A DNA stretch of 64,000 nucleotides from an uncultured Lachnoanaerobaculum sp. Lineage in GTDB: Bacteria > Bacillota > Clostridia > Lachnospirales > Lachnospiraceae. The position numbers were made by a program, and so were the translations under genes. The notes under the pieces are model-generated. The model saw only the letters and a list, made by a program, of their open reading frames with translations, was not told the DNA's origin and did not search any database. This document shows positions 55,082-64,000 of this stretch, piece by piece (positions within the stretch are counted from its first letter, which is position 1; the number at the start of each line of letters is the position of its first letter). Location: positions 1-64,000 of the forward strand of contig CAMQCZ010000001.1 in the NCBI GenBank assembly GCA_946999385.1, written 5' to 3'.

Positions 55082-56575
55082 TTATGCTTCTAAAACTTCT
55101 ATTATTCCATCTATGCTATATTTTTGTGCTGTTTTTAAAACATCATAGCCTAATTCATTACAAGCCTTCGTAGTAATACATCCTATTGATATAAGTTTTT
55201 TTTCCAATTTTTTTTTATCCTGAATCAAAATATCTAAGGCTTTAATACAAGAAGCACTACTTACAACTATATAATCAGCTTCATTTACAGCTTTATTTAA
55301 TATATCCCTTCTTCTATAATCAACTATAGTTCTATATAAGCTAACATCAGTATAGCTAATACTATTTTCACTAAATATTTTCAATATATCCTTAGCTGAA
55401 TCTGATGACCTGAATAAAATAAGCTTAGAAGATTTATCAATATTTTTTATAATTTCATTTGCCAAATCATATGTTGTATATTTGCTTGGAACAAAGTCAG
55501 CTATAATACCGTATTTTTTCAGTGCTTCTTCCGTCCCGGGACCTATAACTATAAATTTAAGCTTCAACAAGCATCTCAAATCTATTTCTTTTTCTTTAAT
55601 ATATTCAAAAAAATGTTTGACTCCATTTGAGCTGGTAAAAATAATATGTGTATAATTTGTAATTTTATCTATATATAAGGAAAATTTTTCTTCATTTTCT
55701 CTTATACATTCAATTATACTTAAATTTATACTTTCTATATTTTTTTCTTCTAATTTTTTACTTAATTTTTTACAAAATTGTCTTGTACCCGGTATCAATA
55801 TTCTTTTATTTATTAATCTTGTATTTTCATCTATAGCTTGCAAATCCAAGCCGGCAACATCTCCAACTATTAATAGTGCAGGTCTTTTGATTTTATCACA
55901 AAAATTAATATTATTTTTTAAAATATCATTCAAAGAAGCTAATGTAAAATTATATCTCTTTTGATCTGCATATGTTCCTCTACTTATAATGCTTACAAAA
56001 GATTCAGGATTTTTTCCTGCTTTTAAAAGTCCTTCTACTATTTTGTCAATATTAAAGATAGACATCATAAATATTAATGTAGTATCAAGCCTCGATAAAA
56101 GTTCATAATCAATTCTATTAAAACTTCTATCACTACTTTCAGTAGCTGTTACTACATAAAATGATGAATTTAAATTTCTATATGTTATAGGAATACCAAG
56201 ACTTGCCGGTGCAGCTATAGCTGAGGTAATACCTGAAATAATTTCAAAATTGACATTATTATTTTTTAAATAAATTGCTTCCTCTGCTCCTCTTGCAAAA
56301 ATATAAGGATCTCCCCCTTTTAATCTAATTATGTACTCATATTTTTTACTAAGCTCTACTAATAACTTATTTATCTCTTCTTGATTCAAAGAATGCTTTG
56401 AAGCTTTTTTTCCTACATATATAAGCTCACACTCCAATCTTGCTTCATTTAATAAACTAAGTGGAATTAAATTATCAAAAAGTATAACATCAGCTTTTTT
56501 TATTCTATCAAGAGCTTTTATACTAACTAATGAAGCTAAACCCGGACCGGCTCCAACAAGACTTACTAATGACAT
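55082..56575 (-). CDS. cobA-hemD: Uroporphyrinogen-III C-methyltransferase/uroporphyrinogen-III synthase fusion
   Basis: 497 aa. Residues 1-240 are a SAM-dependent methyltransferase (SLVGAGPGLASLVSIKALD, RLKGGDPYIFARGAEE, GIPITYRN). Residues about 255-497 are a HemD domain (LIPGTRQFCKKLSKKLEEK, IFTSSNGVKHFFEYI, VVSSASCIKALD). It closes the tetrapyrrole ring to uroporphyrinogen III and methylates it to precorrin-2. Such fusions are common in Clostridia. Confidence 0.94.
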   Translation of the reverse strand: MSLVSLVGAGPGLASLVSIKALDRIKKADVILFDNLIPLSLLNEARLECELIYVGKKASKHSLNQEEINKLLVELSKKYEYIIRLKGGDPYIFARGAEEAIYLKNNNVNFEIISGITSAIAAPASLGIPITYRNLNSSFYVVTATESSDRSFNRIDYELLSRLDTTLIFMMSIFNIDKIVEGLLKAGKNPESFVSIISRGTYADQKRYNFTLASLNDILKNNINFCDKIKRPALLIVGDVAGLDLQAIDENTRLINKRILIPGTRQFCKKLSKKLEEKNIESINLSIIECIRENEEKFSLYIDKITNYTHIIFTSSNGVKHFFEYIKEKEIDLRCLLKLKFIVIGPGTEEALKKYGIIADFVPSKYTTYDLANEIIKNIDKSSKLILFRSSDSAKDILKIFSENSISYTDVSLYRTIVDYRRRDILNKAVNEADYIVVSSASCIKALDILIQDKKKLEKKLISIGCITTKACNELGYDVLKTAQKYSIDGIIEVLEA

Positions 56576-56576
56576 A

Positions 56577-57491
56577 TCATTTACCCTTACTATTCAAATA
56601 TTTAAAATAGCTTGATTTTTCCTTTATTTTTTTTAAAGCTTGTTCAAAATTATCAGATATATAATCATAATAAAATTCTGATTTTTTATTTGCATACATT
56701 ACCTTTATATTAAATATATCTTTATCTATATTGGTATATATACCGCAAGGAGCGTTACAGGCGGCACCAATATTTAATAAAAATTCTCTTTCAAGCAAAA
56801 ATGCCTTCGTGGTTTCATCATTTTTAAGACTATTAATCAAAGATTCAAAATGATTTTTTCTATATTCTACAGCTAAAATCCCTTGCCCCGGTGCAGGTAA
56901 AAACAATTCAGGATTCAAGCTTTCAAAAAAAAGTCCTTTAAAATCCGAGTTTTCTTCATATTTATTGAGTCTATTTATACCTGCACTTGCTAAAATAATA
57001 GCATCATATTCTCCTGACTTTAGCTTATTTATCCTTGTTTGTATATTTCCTCTCAAATCCTTGATTTGTATATTTTTATTTATTTTTTGTGCTTGTAAGC
57101 TCCTTCTCAATGAGCTTGTTCCGATAATTTTGTCCTTGCCCAAATCTATAAGCTTTGTATCAGCACAGCTTATTAAAACATCACTCAAATCTTCTCTTTT
57201 CAGTATCGGACTTATAGCAAGTCCTTTTTTTATTTCGAGTGGAATATCCTTTGCACTATGTATAGCCAAGTCTATATAGCCTTCTAATAATGCGTCTTCC
57301 AATTCCTTAGTAAATACTCCTTTTCCACCCATTTTTAACAAAGAAATATCCTGAATCTTATCTCCTAATGTTGACATAGATACTATTTCTATATTAATAT
57401 CACTATCAATTTTTTTAATTTCATTACTTACAATTTCAGTTTGTAATAATGCCAGCTTGCTTTTTCTAGTTCCTATACGAATTGTTCTCAT
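56577..57491 (-). CDS. hemC: Hydroxymethylbilane synthase
   Basis: 304 aa. RIGTRKSKLALLQTEIV, the ILKREDLSDVLIS loop, GTSSLRRSLQAQK and DLRGNIQTRINKL form the active site. The dipyrromethane cofactor Cys is in LLNIGAACNAPCGIYT. It joins four porphobilinogens. It starts 18 bases after cbiK and precedes cobA-hemD by one base. Confidence 0.96.
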   Translation of the reverse strand: MRTIRIGTRKSKLALLQTEIVSNEIKKIDSDINIEIVSMSTLGDKIQDISLLKMGGKGVFTKELEDALLEGYIDLAIHSAKDIPLEIKKGLAISPILKREDLSDVLISCADTKLIDLGKDKIIGTSSLRRSLQAQKINKNIQIKDLRGNIQTRINKLKSGEYDAIILASAGINRLNKYEENSDFKGLFFESLNPELFLPAPGQGILAVEYRKNHFESLINSLKNDETTKAFLLEREFLLNIGAACNAPCGIYTNIDKDIFNIKVMYANKKSEFYYDYISDNFEQALKKIKEKSSYFKYLNSKGK

Positions 57492-57509
57492 AAAATTTCT
57501 TTCTTACTT

Positions 57510-58319
57510 TTAAATATCAAATAAATTTTTTATTCTTTTTATAAAAATATCTCTTATTGATTTATATTCTGCCAATCCCTTTAAAATAACTTGGACATTA
57601 TAAGAATTATTCAATAATATATTTTTCCAAGAGTTATCATCATTACCTGACATATCATTTTTCGCATGCTCTCCTGCAACTATCATTAATGGCATCAAAA
57701 TAATATTTTTAATTTTATTATCTTTAATTTGTTCTAATATATTATCAAGATATGGGTATCCTTCTACACATGCAATATATATATTTTTATATTTATTTTC
57801 TTTAAATCTATAATCTAAAGCTGCATATGACGTATTACTATAATGGCAACTTCCATGCCCCATCAACACTAAAGCCGTTTCATTATCATTTATAAAATCC
57901 AAGTTACTTATTTTTTTTATATCAAAATAAATATCCTGTGCTATTATATTAACTAAATTTTGATAATCTTCATCATAAGTCAATAAAGGAGAAGCAAATT
58001 TAATACTTGAAAAATGATTACTATATTTAAGAACATCTCTTTTCATATTTTCATTTTCTACACCATTAATTATATGTGTAGGTACAACTAAAAGGTCTTT
58101 TATTCCACAATCTATAATTTTTAAAATAGCCTTTGATACATCATTTATATCTATATCAGCTTCTTTCTTTAACTTATTTATTATAATCTTACTTGTCCAT
58201 GCACTAAATACCTGAGTATCGTAAAATGTATTTTTTATATCTTCTTCTATTTTATCTATTGTCTTTTTTCTTGTATCCTCATGACTTGTTCCAAAACTTA
58301 CTATTAAAATTGCTTTCAT
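57510..58319 (-). CDS. cbiK: Sirohydrochlorin cobaltochelatase
   Basis: 269 aa class-II chelatase. ILIVSFGTSHEDTRKKTI opens it; the metal-binding His residues are in LMGHGSCHYSN and IVAGEHAKNDMSG. It inserts cobalt (or iron) into sirohydrochlorin, so the locus feeds cobalamin or siroheme. It overlaps the hemB stop by 1 base. Confidence 0.93.
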   Translation of the reverse strand: MKAILIVSFGTSHEDTRKKTIDKIEEDIKNTFYDTQVFSAWTSKIIINKLKKEADIDINDVSKAILKIIDCGIKDLLVVPTHIINGVENENMKRDVLKYSNHFSSIKFASPLLTYDEDYQNLVNIIAQDIYFDIKKISNLDFINDNETALVLMGHGSCHYSNTSYAALDYRFKENKYKNIYIACVEGYPYLDNILEQIKDNKIKNIILMPLMIVAGEHAKNDMSGNDDNSWKNILLNNSYNVQVILKGLAEYKSIRDIFIKRIKNLFDI

Positions 58320-59290
58320 TATATACTTCCTTCATCAATATATTTAGCTAGTTCTAAAGCAAAATATGTAATATAAATATTAGCCCCTGCTCTAAATGCT
58401 GATATAGCAACTTCCTTTATCATTTCATCCTCATTAATATACCCTAAGGATGATGCAGATTTTATCATTGCATATTCTCCGCTTACAGAATAAGCCGCTA
58501 TAGGAAGATTAAACTTGCTTGCCTTTAAAACTATATCCAAATAAGCTAAAGCAGGCTTTATAATAATTATATCTGCACCCTCATAAATATCCATCTCAAT
58601 TTCTTTTATAGCTTCTTTTGAATTATAATAGTCCATTTGATAAGTTTTTCTATCAGAAAAACTCGGCTTTGAAGATGCAGCCTCCCTAAATGGTCCATAA
58701 AAATTAGAAGCATATTTTACTGCATATGACATAAGTGCTACATTTATAAAGCCTTCATCATCTAAAGCATTTCTTATAAATTCAATCCTTCCATCCATCA
58801 TATCAGATGGAGCTAAAACATCAGCACCAGCCTTAGCATATGACAAAGAGATCTTTGCCAGATATTCCAAGCTTTCATCATTATCAATTTCTTTATTATG
58901 TACTATCCCACAATGGCCATGGCTTGTATATTCACACATACAAACATCAGCTATTATAAAAAATTGTGGATAATGCTTTTTAATAAATCTAATACTTTCC
59001 TGAATAATACCTTTATCACTAAAAGCTTCACTTGCAAATTCATCCTTAGTCTTTGGTATTCCAAATAAAAGTATATTGTATACCTTAGCTTGCAAAAGCT
59101 TATCTAAAATAATATAAAGCTTATCTATACTATATCTATATTGACCTTGCATAGATTCTATTTCTTCATATATATTTTCACCCTCTTTTATAAAAATAGG
59201 ATAAATAAGAGAGTCTTTTTCTATTTTAGTTTCTCTAACTAATTCTCTGATTCTGTAATTATTTCTTAATCTTCTTGCTCTTTTCAACAT
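58319..59290 (-). CDS. hemB: Delta-aminolevulinic acid dehydratase
   Basis: 323 aa. LIYPIFIKEGENI, the metal-binding Cys cluster ADVCMCEYTSHGHCG and the active-site Lys regions (MSYAVKYASNFYGPF, IIIKPALAYLDI) are present. It condenses two aminolevulinate molecules to porphobilinogen. No hemA or hemL lies nearby, so precursor supply is elsewhere or external. Confidence 0.96.
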   Translation of the reverse strand: MLKRARRLRNNYRIRELVRETKIEKDSLIYPIFIKEGENIYEEIESMQGQYRYSIDKLYIILDKLLQAKVYNILLFGIPKTKDEFASEAFSDKGIIQESIRFIKKHYPQFFIIADVCMCEYTSHGHCGIVHNKEIDNDESLEYLAKISLSYAKAGADVLAPSDMMDGRIEFIRNALDDEGFINVALMSYAVKYASNFYGPFREAASSKPSFSDRKTYQMDYYNSKEAIKEIEMDIYEGADIIIIKPALAYLDIVLKASKFNLPIAAYSVSGEYAMIKSASSLGYINEDEMIKEVAISAFRAGANIYITYFALELAKYIDEGSI

Positions 59291-59293
59291 AAT

Positions 59294-59764
59294 TTAATAT
59301 TTAATCTTATTATTTATACTAAGCCTTTCTTCTATATTTTTTCTTATTATTTTAACCTTTTTATGTTGCTCACCATTACAATTTATTGCAATATTTAAAT
59401 CCTCAGCCAATATAATAGATGGAAAATAAAAACTACATTCACATTTATTACTTGCATTATTATATAAAATATTATTTTTCTTTGCTAAAATACATATTTT
59501 AGAATTTAATTCTTCATCATTAGTCAAAGCTAATACTACATCAATATTATTAAGATCCGCTTCCTTAAAAGCTCTTATTTCCATATTTATAGAATTGTCT
59601 TTAATAATATTTAAAATTTCATTATCTATACTTCTTGAAATGATTTTTATATTACTATCAAAAAAAAGTAATACTCTAAGCCTTCTTTTTGCGATATTCC
59701 CCGATCCTACTATCAAAATATTTTTATTGCTTATATCAAAAAAAATAGGAAAATATTTATTCAT
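59294..59764 (-). CDS. Precorrin-2 dehydrogenase-like NAD-binding protein (Met8/CysG-N)
   Basis: 156 aa. The NAD motif NILIVGSGNIAKRRLRVLL and ALTNDEELNSKICILAKKNNILY match the N-terminal domain of siroheme synthase. It is shorter than Met8 (about 200 aa), lacking much of the C-terminal dimer domain. It oxidises precorrin-2 to sirohydrochlorin for CbiK. First hem gene of the cluster. Confidence 0.88.
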   Translation of the reverse strand: MNKYFPIFFDISNKNILIVGSGNIAKRRLRVLLFFDSNIKIISRSIDNEILNIIKDNSINMEIRAFKEADLNNIDVVLALTNDEELNSKICILAKKNNILYNNASNKCECSFYFPSIILAEDLNIAINCNGEQHKKVKIIRKNIEERLSINNKIKY

Positions 59765-59772
59765 AATTATCC

Positions 59773-59801
59773 TTTACAAAATTTATTTAACACCTTATAA
59801 T
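59773..59801 (+). promoter_or_regulatory. Promoter of tRNA-Leu
   Basis: TTTACA (59773-59778), 17-base spacer, TATAAT (59796-59801), 14 bases before the tRNA 5' end. It overlaps the 5' upstream region of the divergent hem operon. Confidence 0.82.
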
Positions 59802-59814
59802 ATCAATATCTTAA

Positions 59815-59896
59815 GCAGAAATGGCGGAATTGGCAGACGCGTATGGTTCAGGTCCATATGATTTTTATCGTGAGGGTTCGAGTCCCTTTTTCTGCA
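59815..59896 (+). tRNA. tRNA-Leu (anticodon CAG)
   Basis: 82 bases. Acceptor GCAGAAA pairs with TTTCTGC, discriminator A; CCA not encoded. The anticodon stem TATGG/CCATA holds loop TTCAGGT (CAG). The variable arm is long, as in Leu tRNAs, and GGTTCGAGTCC is the T arm. It lies opposite to the minus-strand genes; its last base touches the threonine aldolase stop codon at 59897. Confidence 0.95.
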
Positions 59897-60940
59897 TTAT
59901 AATAATTCTATCAAGGCTTGCACATCTTCATCCTTTGTTGCAAAGCTTGTACAAATTCTTATTATTGAGCTTGTATCATCATATCTTTCCATATATCCTA
60001 TAACAATATTTTTTTCTAATTCTTTTAATTTCAAATCATCTATTATTATAAATTGCTGATTTGTAAAAGAATCAACAAATATTTTATATCCTTTTTTTAT
60101 CAAATTCTCTTTAATTATAAGTGCTTGCTCTACTGCTCTTTTAGATATTTTCATATACAAATCATCTGTAAATAAAACGAGGAATTGTATACCTAAAATT
60201 CTTGATTTAGCAAGCAAGGCACCATTTTGTTTTATTGTAGTTGCAAAGTAGTCTATATTTATTCTATTTCTTATTTCTTCAGGTTTTGGTATTACTATTG
60301 CTTCTCCAAACAAAGCTCCACATTTCGTTCCACCTATATAAAATATATCTACTATATCAGCTAATGAAGGTAAATCAACATCATTTTTAGGACTTGCCAG
60401 TGCATATCCTAATCTTGCACCATCAACAAAAAATAACAAATCATACTTTTTACATATTTGCTTCAGTTCTAAAAGCTCACTTTTAGAATATAAAGTTCCA
60501 TATTCAGTCGGCTGCGAAATATATAGCATAGCAGGTAGTGCATAATGTTTTTTATTTGGATTTCTATGAAAATTAAATAAATATTTTTTTAATTCTTCAA
60601 TATCTATTTTTCCTTCATGTGCATTTATAGGTATAATCTTATGTCCACTTTTTTCTATAGCTCCCGCCTCATGATCTAAGATATGCCCTGTTATAGGACT
60701 TATTATTGCCTCATAATTTTTAAGTCCTGCATTTATAATTGTCATATTAGTCTGTGTTCCACCTGATAAAAAATAAATCTTAGAATTTTTTTGCATACAA
60801 GCACGTTTTATATTTTTACTTGCTTGTATAGAATATTCATCCTCACCATATGGGTTTTGCTTGATATCATTTGTTTCAACTAATTTATCAAGTATTTTCT
60901 TATGACAAGCTTCACTATAATCATTTATAAAATATAACAT
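59897..60940 (-). CDS. ltaE: Low-specificity threonine aldolase/beta-eliminating lyase family
   Basis: 347 aa PLP enzyme, fold type I. Motifs include FLSGGTQTNMTII, HILDHEAGAIEKSGHKI, FVDGARLGYALA and the PLP Lys in YIGGTKCGALFGEA. It would split threonine or allo-threonine to glycine and acetaldehyde, which would feed the glycine reductase pathway. Other beta-eliminating activity is possible. 12 bases after the aminopeptidase gene. Confidence 0.88.
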   Translation of the reverse strand: MLYFINDYSEACHKKILDKLVETNDIKQNPYGEDEYSIQASKNIKRACMQKNSKIYFLSGGTQTNMTIINAGLKNYEAIISPITGHILDHEAGAIEKSGHKIIPINAHEGKIDIEELKKYLFNFHRNPNKKHYALPAMLYISQPTEYGTLYSKSELLELKQICKKYDLLFFVDGARLGYALASPKNDVDLPSLADIVDIFYIGGTKCGALFGEAIVIPKPEEIRNRINIDYFATTIKQNGALLAKSRILGIQFLVLFTDDLYMKISKRAVEQALIIKENLIKKGYKIFVDSFTNQQFIIIDDLKLKELEKNIVIGYMERYDDTSSIIRICTSFATKDEDVQALIELL

Positions 60941-60952
60941 ATATATCTCCTG

Positions 60953-62989
60953 CTATTTTAATACCTCATTTAATTTCTGAGTGCCTTCCAAAATAAAAAT
61001 ACCATCCTTTATTATATCAATCCTTTCTCCGCTATAGCTTACTCCATATATATTCCCAAGTTCGTGATAAGGAATAGTTATATCAGTATGACAGGCAAAA
61101 TATGCCTTTTGCGGATTTTCCTTTCTAAGCATTGAACATTCATTTTCTCTCGCAATAATTGCTTTTCCATCAGGATTGTATGTCATAATATCCTCTTCAT
61201 GACTATAGCAAGTATCTCCTATTGCAAAATGCGGTCCTGTCTTTTCAGCAATCAAAATAGGAAGTTTTTTACTTATTCCATATTTCAATCCTATATGATA
61301 AGCTAAGGTATTGGTTCCTATTGCAAATTCTCCAATAGGCAAACTTTTATGACCTTTTAAAAGCACATCTTCTATCAATTTATAATTATCATTATCATCT
61401 TCAAAATTTTTACATTCATATGTACTTACCATACCATTTTTAAATTTCAGTTTTAAATCTTTAAATGATATTCCCCATAAGAATACGTCTTTAACATGTA
61501 AAATACCATCTGTTCTATATAATACCGGAGATGTAAAAATCTCACCTAAAGGAACATTTACATCTGCAAGACAATTTTCAAAATTAGTCTCTTTATCAGG
61601 ATTCTTTAATTCATGTAATGAAATTCTTATATTTGTTTGATTCCCATTTCCACCTTCAACTACTACATAACTTGCCTTATCCAAAGCATCTATGATTTTT
61701 TGTTGAATTTCCATATATATTTTATAATCCAGGGTATTAATTTTTATAATATCATCAAAAATATTCTTATATTCTTCATCAGATTTTGCTATTTCTGATA
61801 TAGGCCAAGCAATTATTGTAAATGATATTTCTTCAGTTTTAAGATAATTATTTTTCAAATTAACACTTCTAACATTATAATCACCTTGTAAATCTTTTTG
61901 CTTAGATGTATAAATATTAGTATTAGTCTTACTAATAGGCTTAAATTCTTTTTCTCCAAAGGTTTCCATCAAAGCAAGACCTGAATAAAATCGTATTTCA
62001 TTTTTCAAAATTTCATATGCCTTTTGTAATTCAGTAAAACGTCTTTCAATATATGCTTTATCAAAAAATATTCTACTATCAAATCTATGATCATAATCAA
62101 GCTGTCTATTATATGAAGAATTACCACAACCTACATTTCTTGTTGTAGACTTATCTACAAGTAAATAAGGTTTTCTGCATAATATGACTTCCAATCCTAT
62201 GCTTCTAAAGTTTAAAATAGCTCTTCTAACAATTTTTTCAAATCCTAATTCATATACAATACTTACATATTTTTTCTTTTTTAAGTCCTTTTTTGCAATC
62301 TCAAAGCCTCTTACATAAGCCTCAGTATATGCATTAGCCATTTTATCTATTGTAATATCATCAAGCTTAGCTAAATATCCTGATGTTTTAATAGCTGATA
62401 AATCCACATATTCCCCAAATTTAAATAAGTATAAAGGATTATCCAAATTATCATTTAAAATAATATTTTCAAATAATTTATTTTCATTAGTAAAATTATC
62501 TCTCATTCTACTTAAAACACTTATATCCAAGTAATCAAAAGCATAATAATATATTGCCTTTTCTATACAGGTATTGTTAGGTATATCATTTTCAAAAAGA
62601 CAATATATTTCTAAAAACAATTCCAATATACTCGCGATTTCATTATATTTTTTATCAAATAATAAAAATATAATATTTCTAATTTCTAAAGCTAAGGCTG
62701 ATAAGAGCTTTGCCTTTTCTTTATCTACATATGCAAAATATTCAGGATTATAAATACTATTTTCATATTCTTCGCCTATAAGACCTGAATATAAATCCTT
62801 TTGTACATATAACAATTCTTCTAAAGTATATTTATTTTTATCATTTAAAAAAATATCTTTTGCCTCAAATGCTTTAGATATAAACAAGCTTAATTCAATA
62901 AAATAATTTCTATATTCTATATTTACATTATTATCAAAAGGTATCTGTTTTATACGATTCAAAGATAAATTTATTCTCTCATTTTCCAT
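60953..62989 (-). CDS. M29-family aminopeptidase with long N-terminal extension
   Basis: 678 aa, well above the usual 410 or so. The C-terminal 400 residues carry the M29 metal-site pattern: NVPLGEIFTSPVLYRTDG, the Glu in PIGEFAIGTNT, the His in EKTGPHFAIGDTCYSHEED, and Asp in ACHTDITIPYHELG. The N-terminal 270 residues are helical and unrecognised. It would remove N-terminal residues from peptides, giving amino acids for fermentation. It starts at 62989 behind a GGAGC site. Confidence 0.82.
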   Translation of the reverse strand: MENERINLSLNRIKQIPFDNNVNIEYRNYFIELSLFISKAFEAKDIFLNDKNKYTLEELLYVQKDLYSGLIGEEYENSIYNPEYFAYVDKEKAKLLSALALEIRNIIFLLFDKKYNEIASILELFLEIYCLFENDIPNNTCIEKAIYYYAFDYLDISVLSRMRDNFTNENKLFENIILNDNLDNPLYLFKFGEYVDLSAIKTSGYLAKLDDITIDKMANAYTEAYVRGFEIAKKDLKKKKYVSIVYELGFEKIVRRAILNFRSIGLEVILCRKPYLLVDKSTTRNVGCGNSSYNRQLDYDHRFDSRIFFDKAYIERRFTELQKAYEILKNEIRFYSGLALMETFGEKEFKPISKTNTNIYTSKQKDLQGDYNVRSVNLKNNYLKTEEISFTIIAWPISEIAKSDEEYKNIFDDIIKINTLDYKIYMEIQQKIIDALDKASYVVVEGGNGNQTNIRISLHELKNPDKETNFENCLADVNVPLGEIFTSPVLYRTDGILHVKDVFLWGISFKDLKLKFKNGMVSTYECKNFEDDNDNYKLIEDVLLKGHKSLPIGEFAIGTNTLAYHIGLKYGISKKLPILIAEKTGPHFAIGDTCYSHEEDIMTYNPDGKAIIARENECSMLRKENPQKAYFACHTDITIPYHELGNIYGVSYSGERIDIIKDGIFILEGTQKLNEVLK

Positions 62990-62990
62990 A

Positions 62991-63398
62991 TTAAGCTCCT
63001 ACAATAATTATTATAACCCAAAAAATAAGCTGTATTCCTGACAATAGTAAGCTTAAATATTTTAAAAGCTGTTTTTTATTACTATTATTCTTAAAATCCT
63101 TATATATATAATATAATGAATAGATATCAAATATTAAGCTCGAAAAAATTATAGCTGATATATATAAGCGAGGATTTCCCTTATAATATATTACAAGCCT
63201 TATTGATATATAAGATAATAATAAAGCAAACAAGCTAAGTAATAGAGCTATCTTTGAATATATTGAATATGATATTCTAAGATAATTTATTTTATTACTA
63301 TCCTCAATTTCAAATTTTTCATCTATATATTTCGGTCTATATCTTTCATCATCAAGTATAGATATATCATTTTTCTTATTTCTAAAAAAATTTAACAT
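62991..63398 (-). CDS. Hypothetical membrane protein, 135 aa
   Basis: A 40-residue charged N-terminus is followed by three hydrophobic segments (about 46-70, 78-100, 112-134). I do not recognise a catalytic motif; the overall pattern resembles small DUF6142-like proteins. It lies 1 base before the aminopeptidase start and 8 bases after the VanZ-like gene. Confidence 0.55.
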   Translation of the reverse strand: MLNFFRNKKNDISILDDERYRPKYIDEKFEIEDSNKINYLRISYSIYSKIALLLSLFALLLSYISIRLVIYYKGNPRLYISAIIFSSLIFDIYSLYYIYKDFKNNSNKKQLLKYLSLLLSGIQLIFWVIIIIVGA

Positions 63399-63406
63399 AA
63401 GCTCCT

Positions 63407-63883
63407 CTACCGCATCATATTTTTCTTATAATTATATTTTGCATATGTTTTATAAAAAATCAAAAATATTGTATATCCTAAAATGCAACCTAAAGTATTT
63501 AAAAAAATATCATCAACATCAAAACAACCGACTTTGAATCTCAGTTGTGTAAGCTCTATGAAAAAGCTGAATAAAAGGCCTTGAAAGCATGTCCTTAAAA
63601 AGCTATGTTTCCTTATTCCGATTATAGGTCTAAAAATTCCAAATGGTATAAAAGCTAAAATATTTCCAAAAATATTCAAACTAAAAGCATAAAAACCAAG
63701 TTTTTTTCTATATATATAAAACCTTCTTATTTCTTTAAACAAATAAATATTATATCTAGGTAAATTATTATTTATATCTCTTCCTAAGGCTTCTGAAAAA
63801 AACAAAAAATATACTAATAAAATCAAGTAAATTAGGAATAAAATCATACCTATTATTTTATTTTTTTTATTTATTCTATTCAT
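63407..63883 (-). CDS. VanZ-like family membrane protein
   Basis: 158 aa with four membrane segments. VanZ features are NIFGNILAFIPFGIFRPI, RTCFQGLLFSFFIELTQL and the FDVDDIFLNTLGCILGY motif. VanZ proteins confer low-level teicoplanin resistance in enterococci; most homologues have unknown roles. The start codon lacks a good ribosome site. Confidence 0.86.
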   Translation of the reverse strand: MNRINKKNKIIGMILFLIYLILLVYFLFFSEALGRDINNNLPRYNIYLFKEIRRFYIYRKKLGFYAFSLNIFGNILAFIPFGIFRPIIGIRKHSFLRTCFQGLLFSFFIELTQLRFKVGCFDVDDIFLNTLGCILGYTIFLIFYKTYAKYNYKKNMMR

Positions 63884-63888
63884 TAGAT

Positions 63889-64000
63889 TTAAAAAGATAA
63901 ATCATCCTTTCTGCTTAAAAGCTTGCCACCTATAACTATATTAATTACACCGGCACTGATTCCTACAATAATCAATATTATTCCTGTAGCTATATTAATA
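63889..64000 (-). CDS. C-terminal fragment of a membrane protein, cut by window edge
   Basis: The last 36 codons of a gene entering from the right: INIATGIILIIVGISAGVI then GGKLLSRKDDLSF and TAA at 63889-63891. One glycine-containing membrane segment is visible. Too little to name; it ends 5 bases before the VanZ-like start. Confidence 0.6.
   Translation of the reverse strand, partial: INIATGIILIIVGISAGVINIVIGGKLLSRKDDLSF

Overview
The window is strongly AT-rich and reads as a chromosome segment of an anaerobic, amino-acid-fermenting member of the Clostridia. The clearest evidence is a complete glycine reductase locus with two selenocysteine genes and its own tRNA-Sec. Supporting evidence is a branched-chain amino acid importer, an arginine-fed polyamine operon, a Na+/glycine-type symporter and typical Firmicutes housekeeping synteny. 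The overall gene set recalls the Peptostreptococcaceae/Filifactor/Eubacterium group, but genus is an inference. Most genes lie on the minus strand.

Layout. 1-7.7 kb: the end of a cell-wall L,D-transpeptidase, an NADH oxidase, rnhA, and a livJHMGF importer driven by a consensus promoter. 7.8-12.1 kb: DUF512 radical-SAM protein, der, plsY and gpsA. 12.2-13.9 kb: a PRPP synthetase on the plus strand and tmRNA on the minus strand. 14.2-22.6 kb: the polyamine operon speA, speE, carboxy(nor)spermidine dehydrogenase, nspC, aguA, aguB. It sits behind a long leader that ends in an intrinsic terminator, with asd next to it. 22.7-28 kb: lgt, ychF, small genes, a gamma-glutamyl hydrolase and an amino-acid permease.

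28.2-33.3 kb is the most unusual part. It is a decayed prophage reduced to fragments of a late activator, small terminase and scaffold, yet it keeps a MuF-type polymorphic toxin module. That module has a MuF head protein with an ADP-ribosyltransferase C-terminus, followed by a small ORF and an ADP-ribosylglycohydrolase. After these come a silent orphan JAB-like toxin tip joined to a copy of the MuF linker, a further truncated tip, and a family of small immunity-like proteins with a repeated LGFD...LLTDEE unit. A 15-codon ORF overlaps a terminator upstream.

33.3-40 kb: the tsaD/rnz/rimI/tsaB/tsaE tRNA-modification cluster, a YcxB-like protein and tex. 40-50 kb: a glycine-fermentation locus reading (minus strand) glycine symporter, glycine riboswitch, grdX, grdE, grdB(Sec), tRNA-Sec, trxB, trxA, grdA(Sec), grdC, grdD. 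50-55 kb: rpsU, an MBL hydrolase, coaE, polA and a zinc-finger membrane protein. 55-60 kb: tetrapyrrole genes (Met8-like, hemB, cbiK, hemC, cobA-hemD) with tRNA-Leu on the opposite strand. 60-64 kb: threonine aldolase, an M29 aminopeptidase, and membrane proteins including VanZ.

Together the genes suggest a cell that imports amino acids and reduces glycine with thioredoxin and selenoproteins. Arginine is channelled through agmatine and putrescine to spermidine-type polyamines. All family calls were made by reading motifs; no database search or folding program was run.
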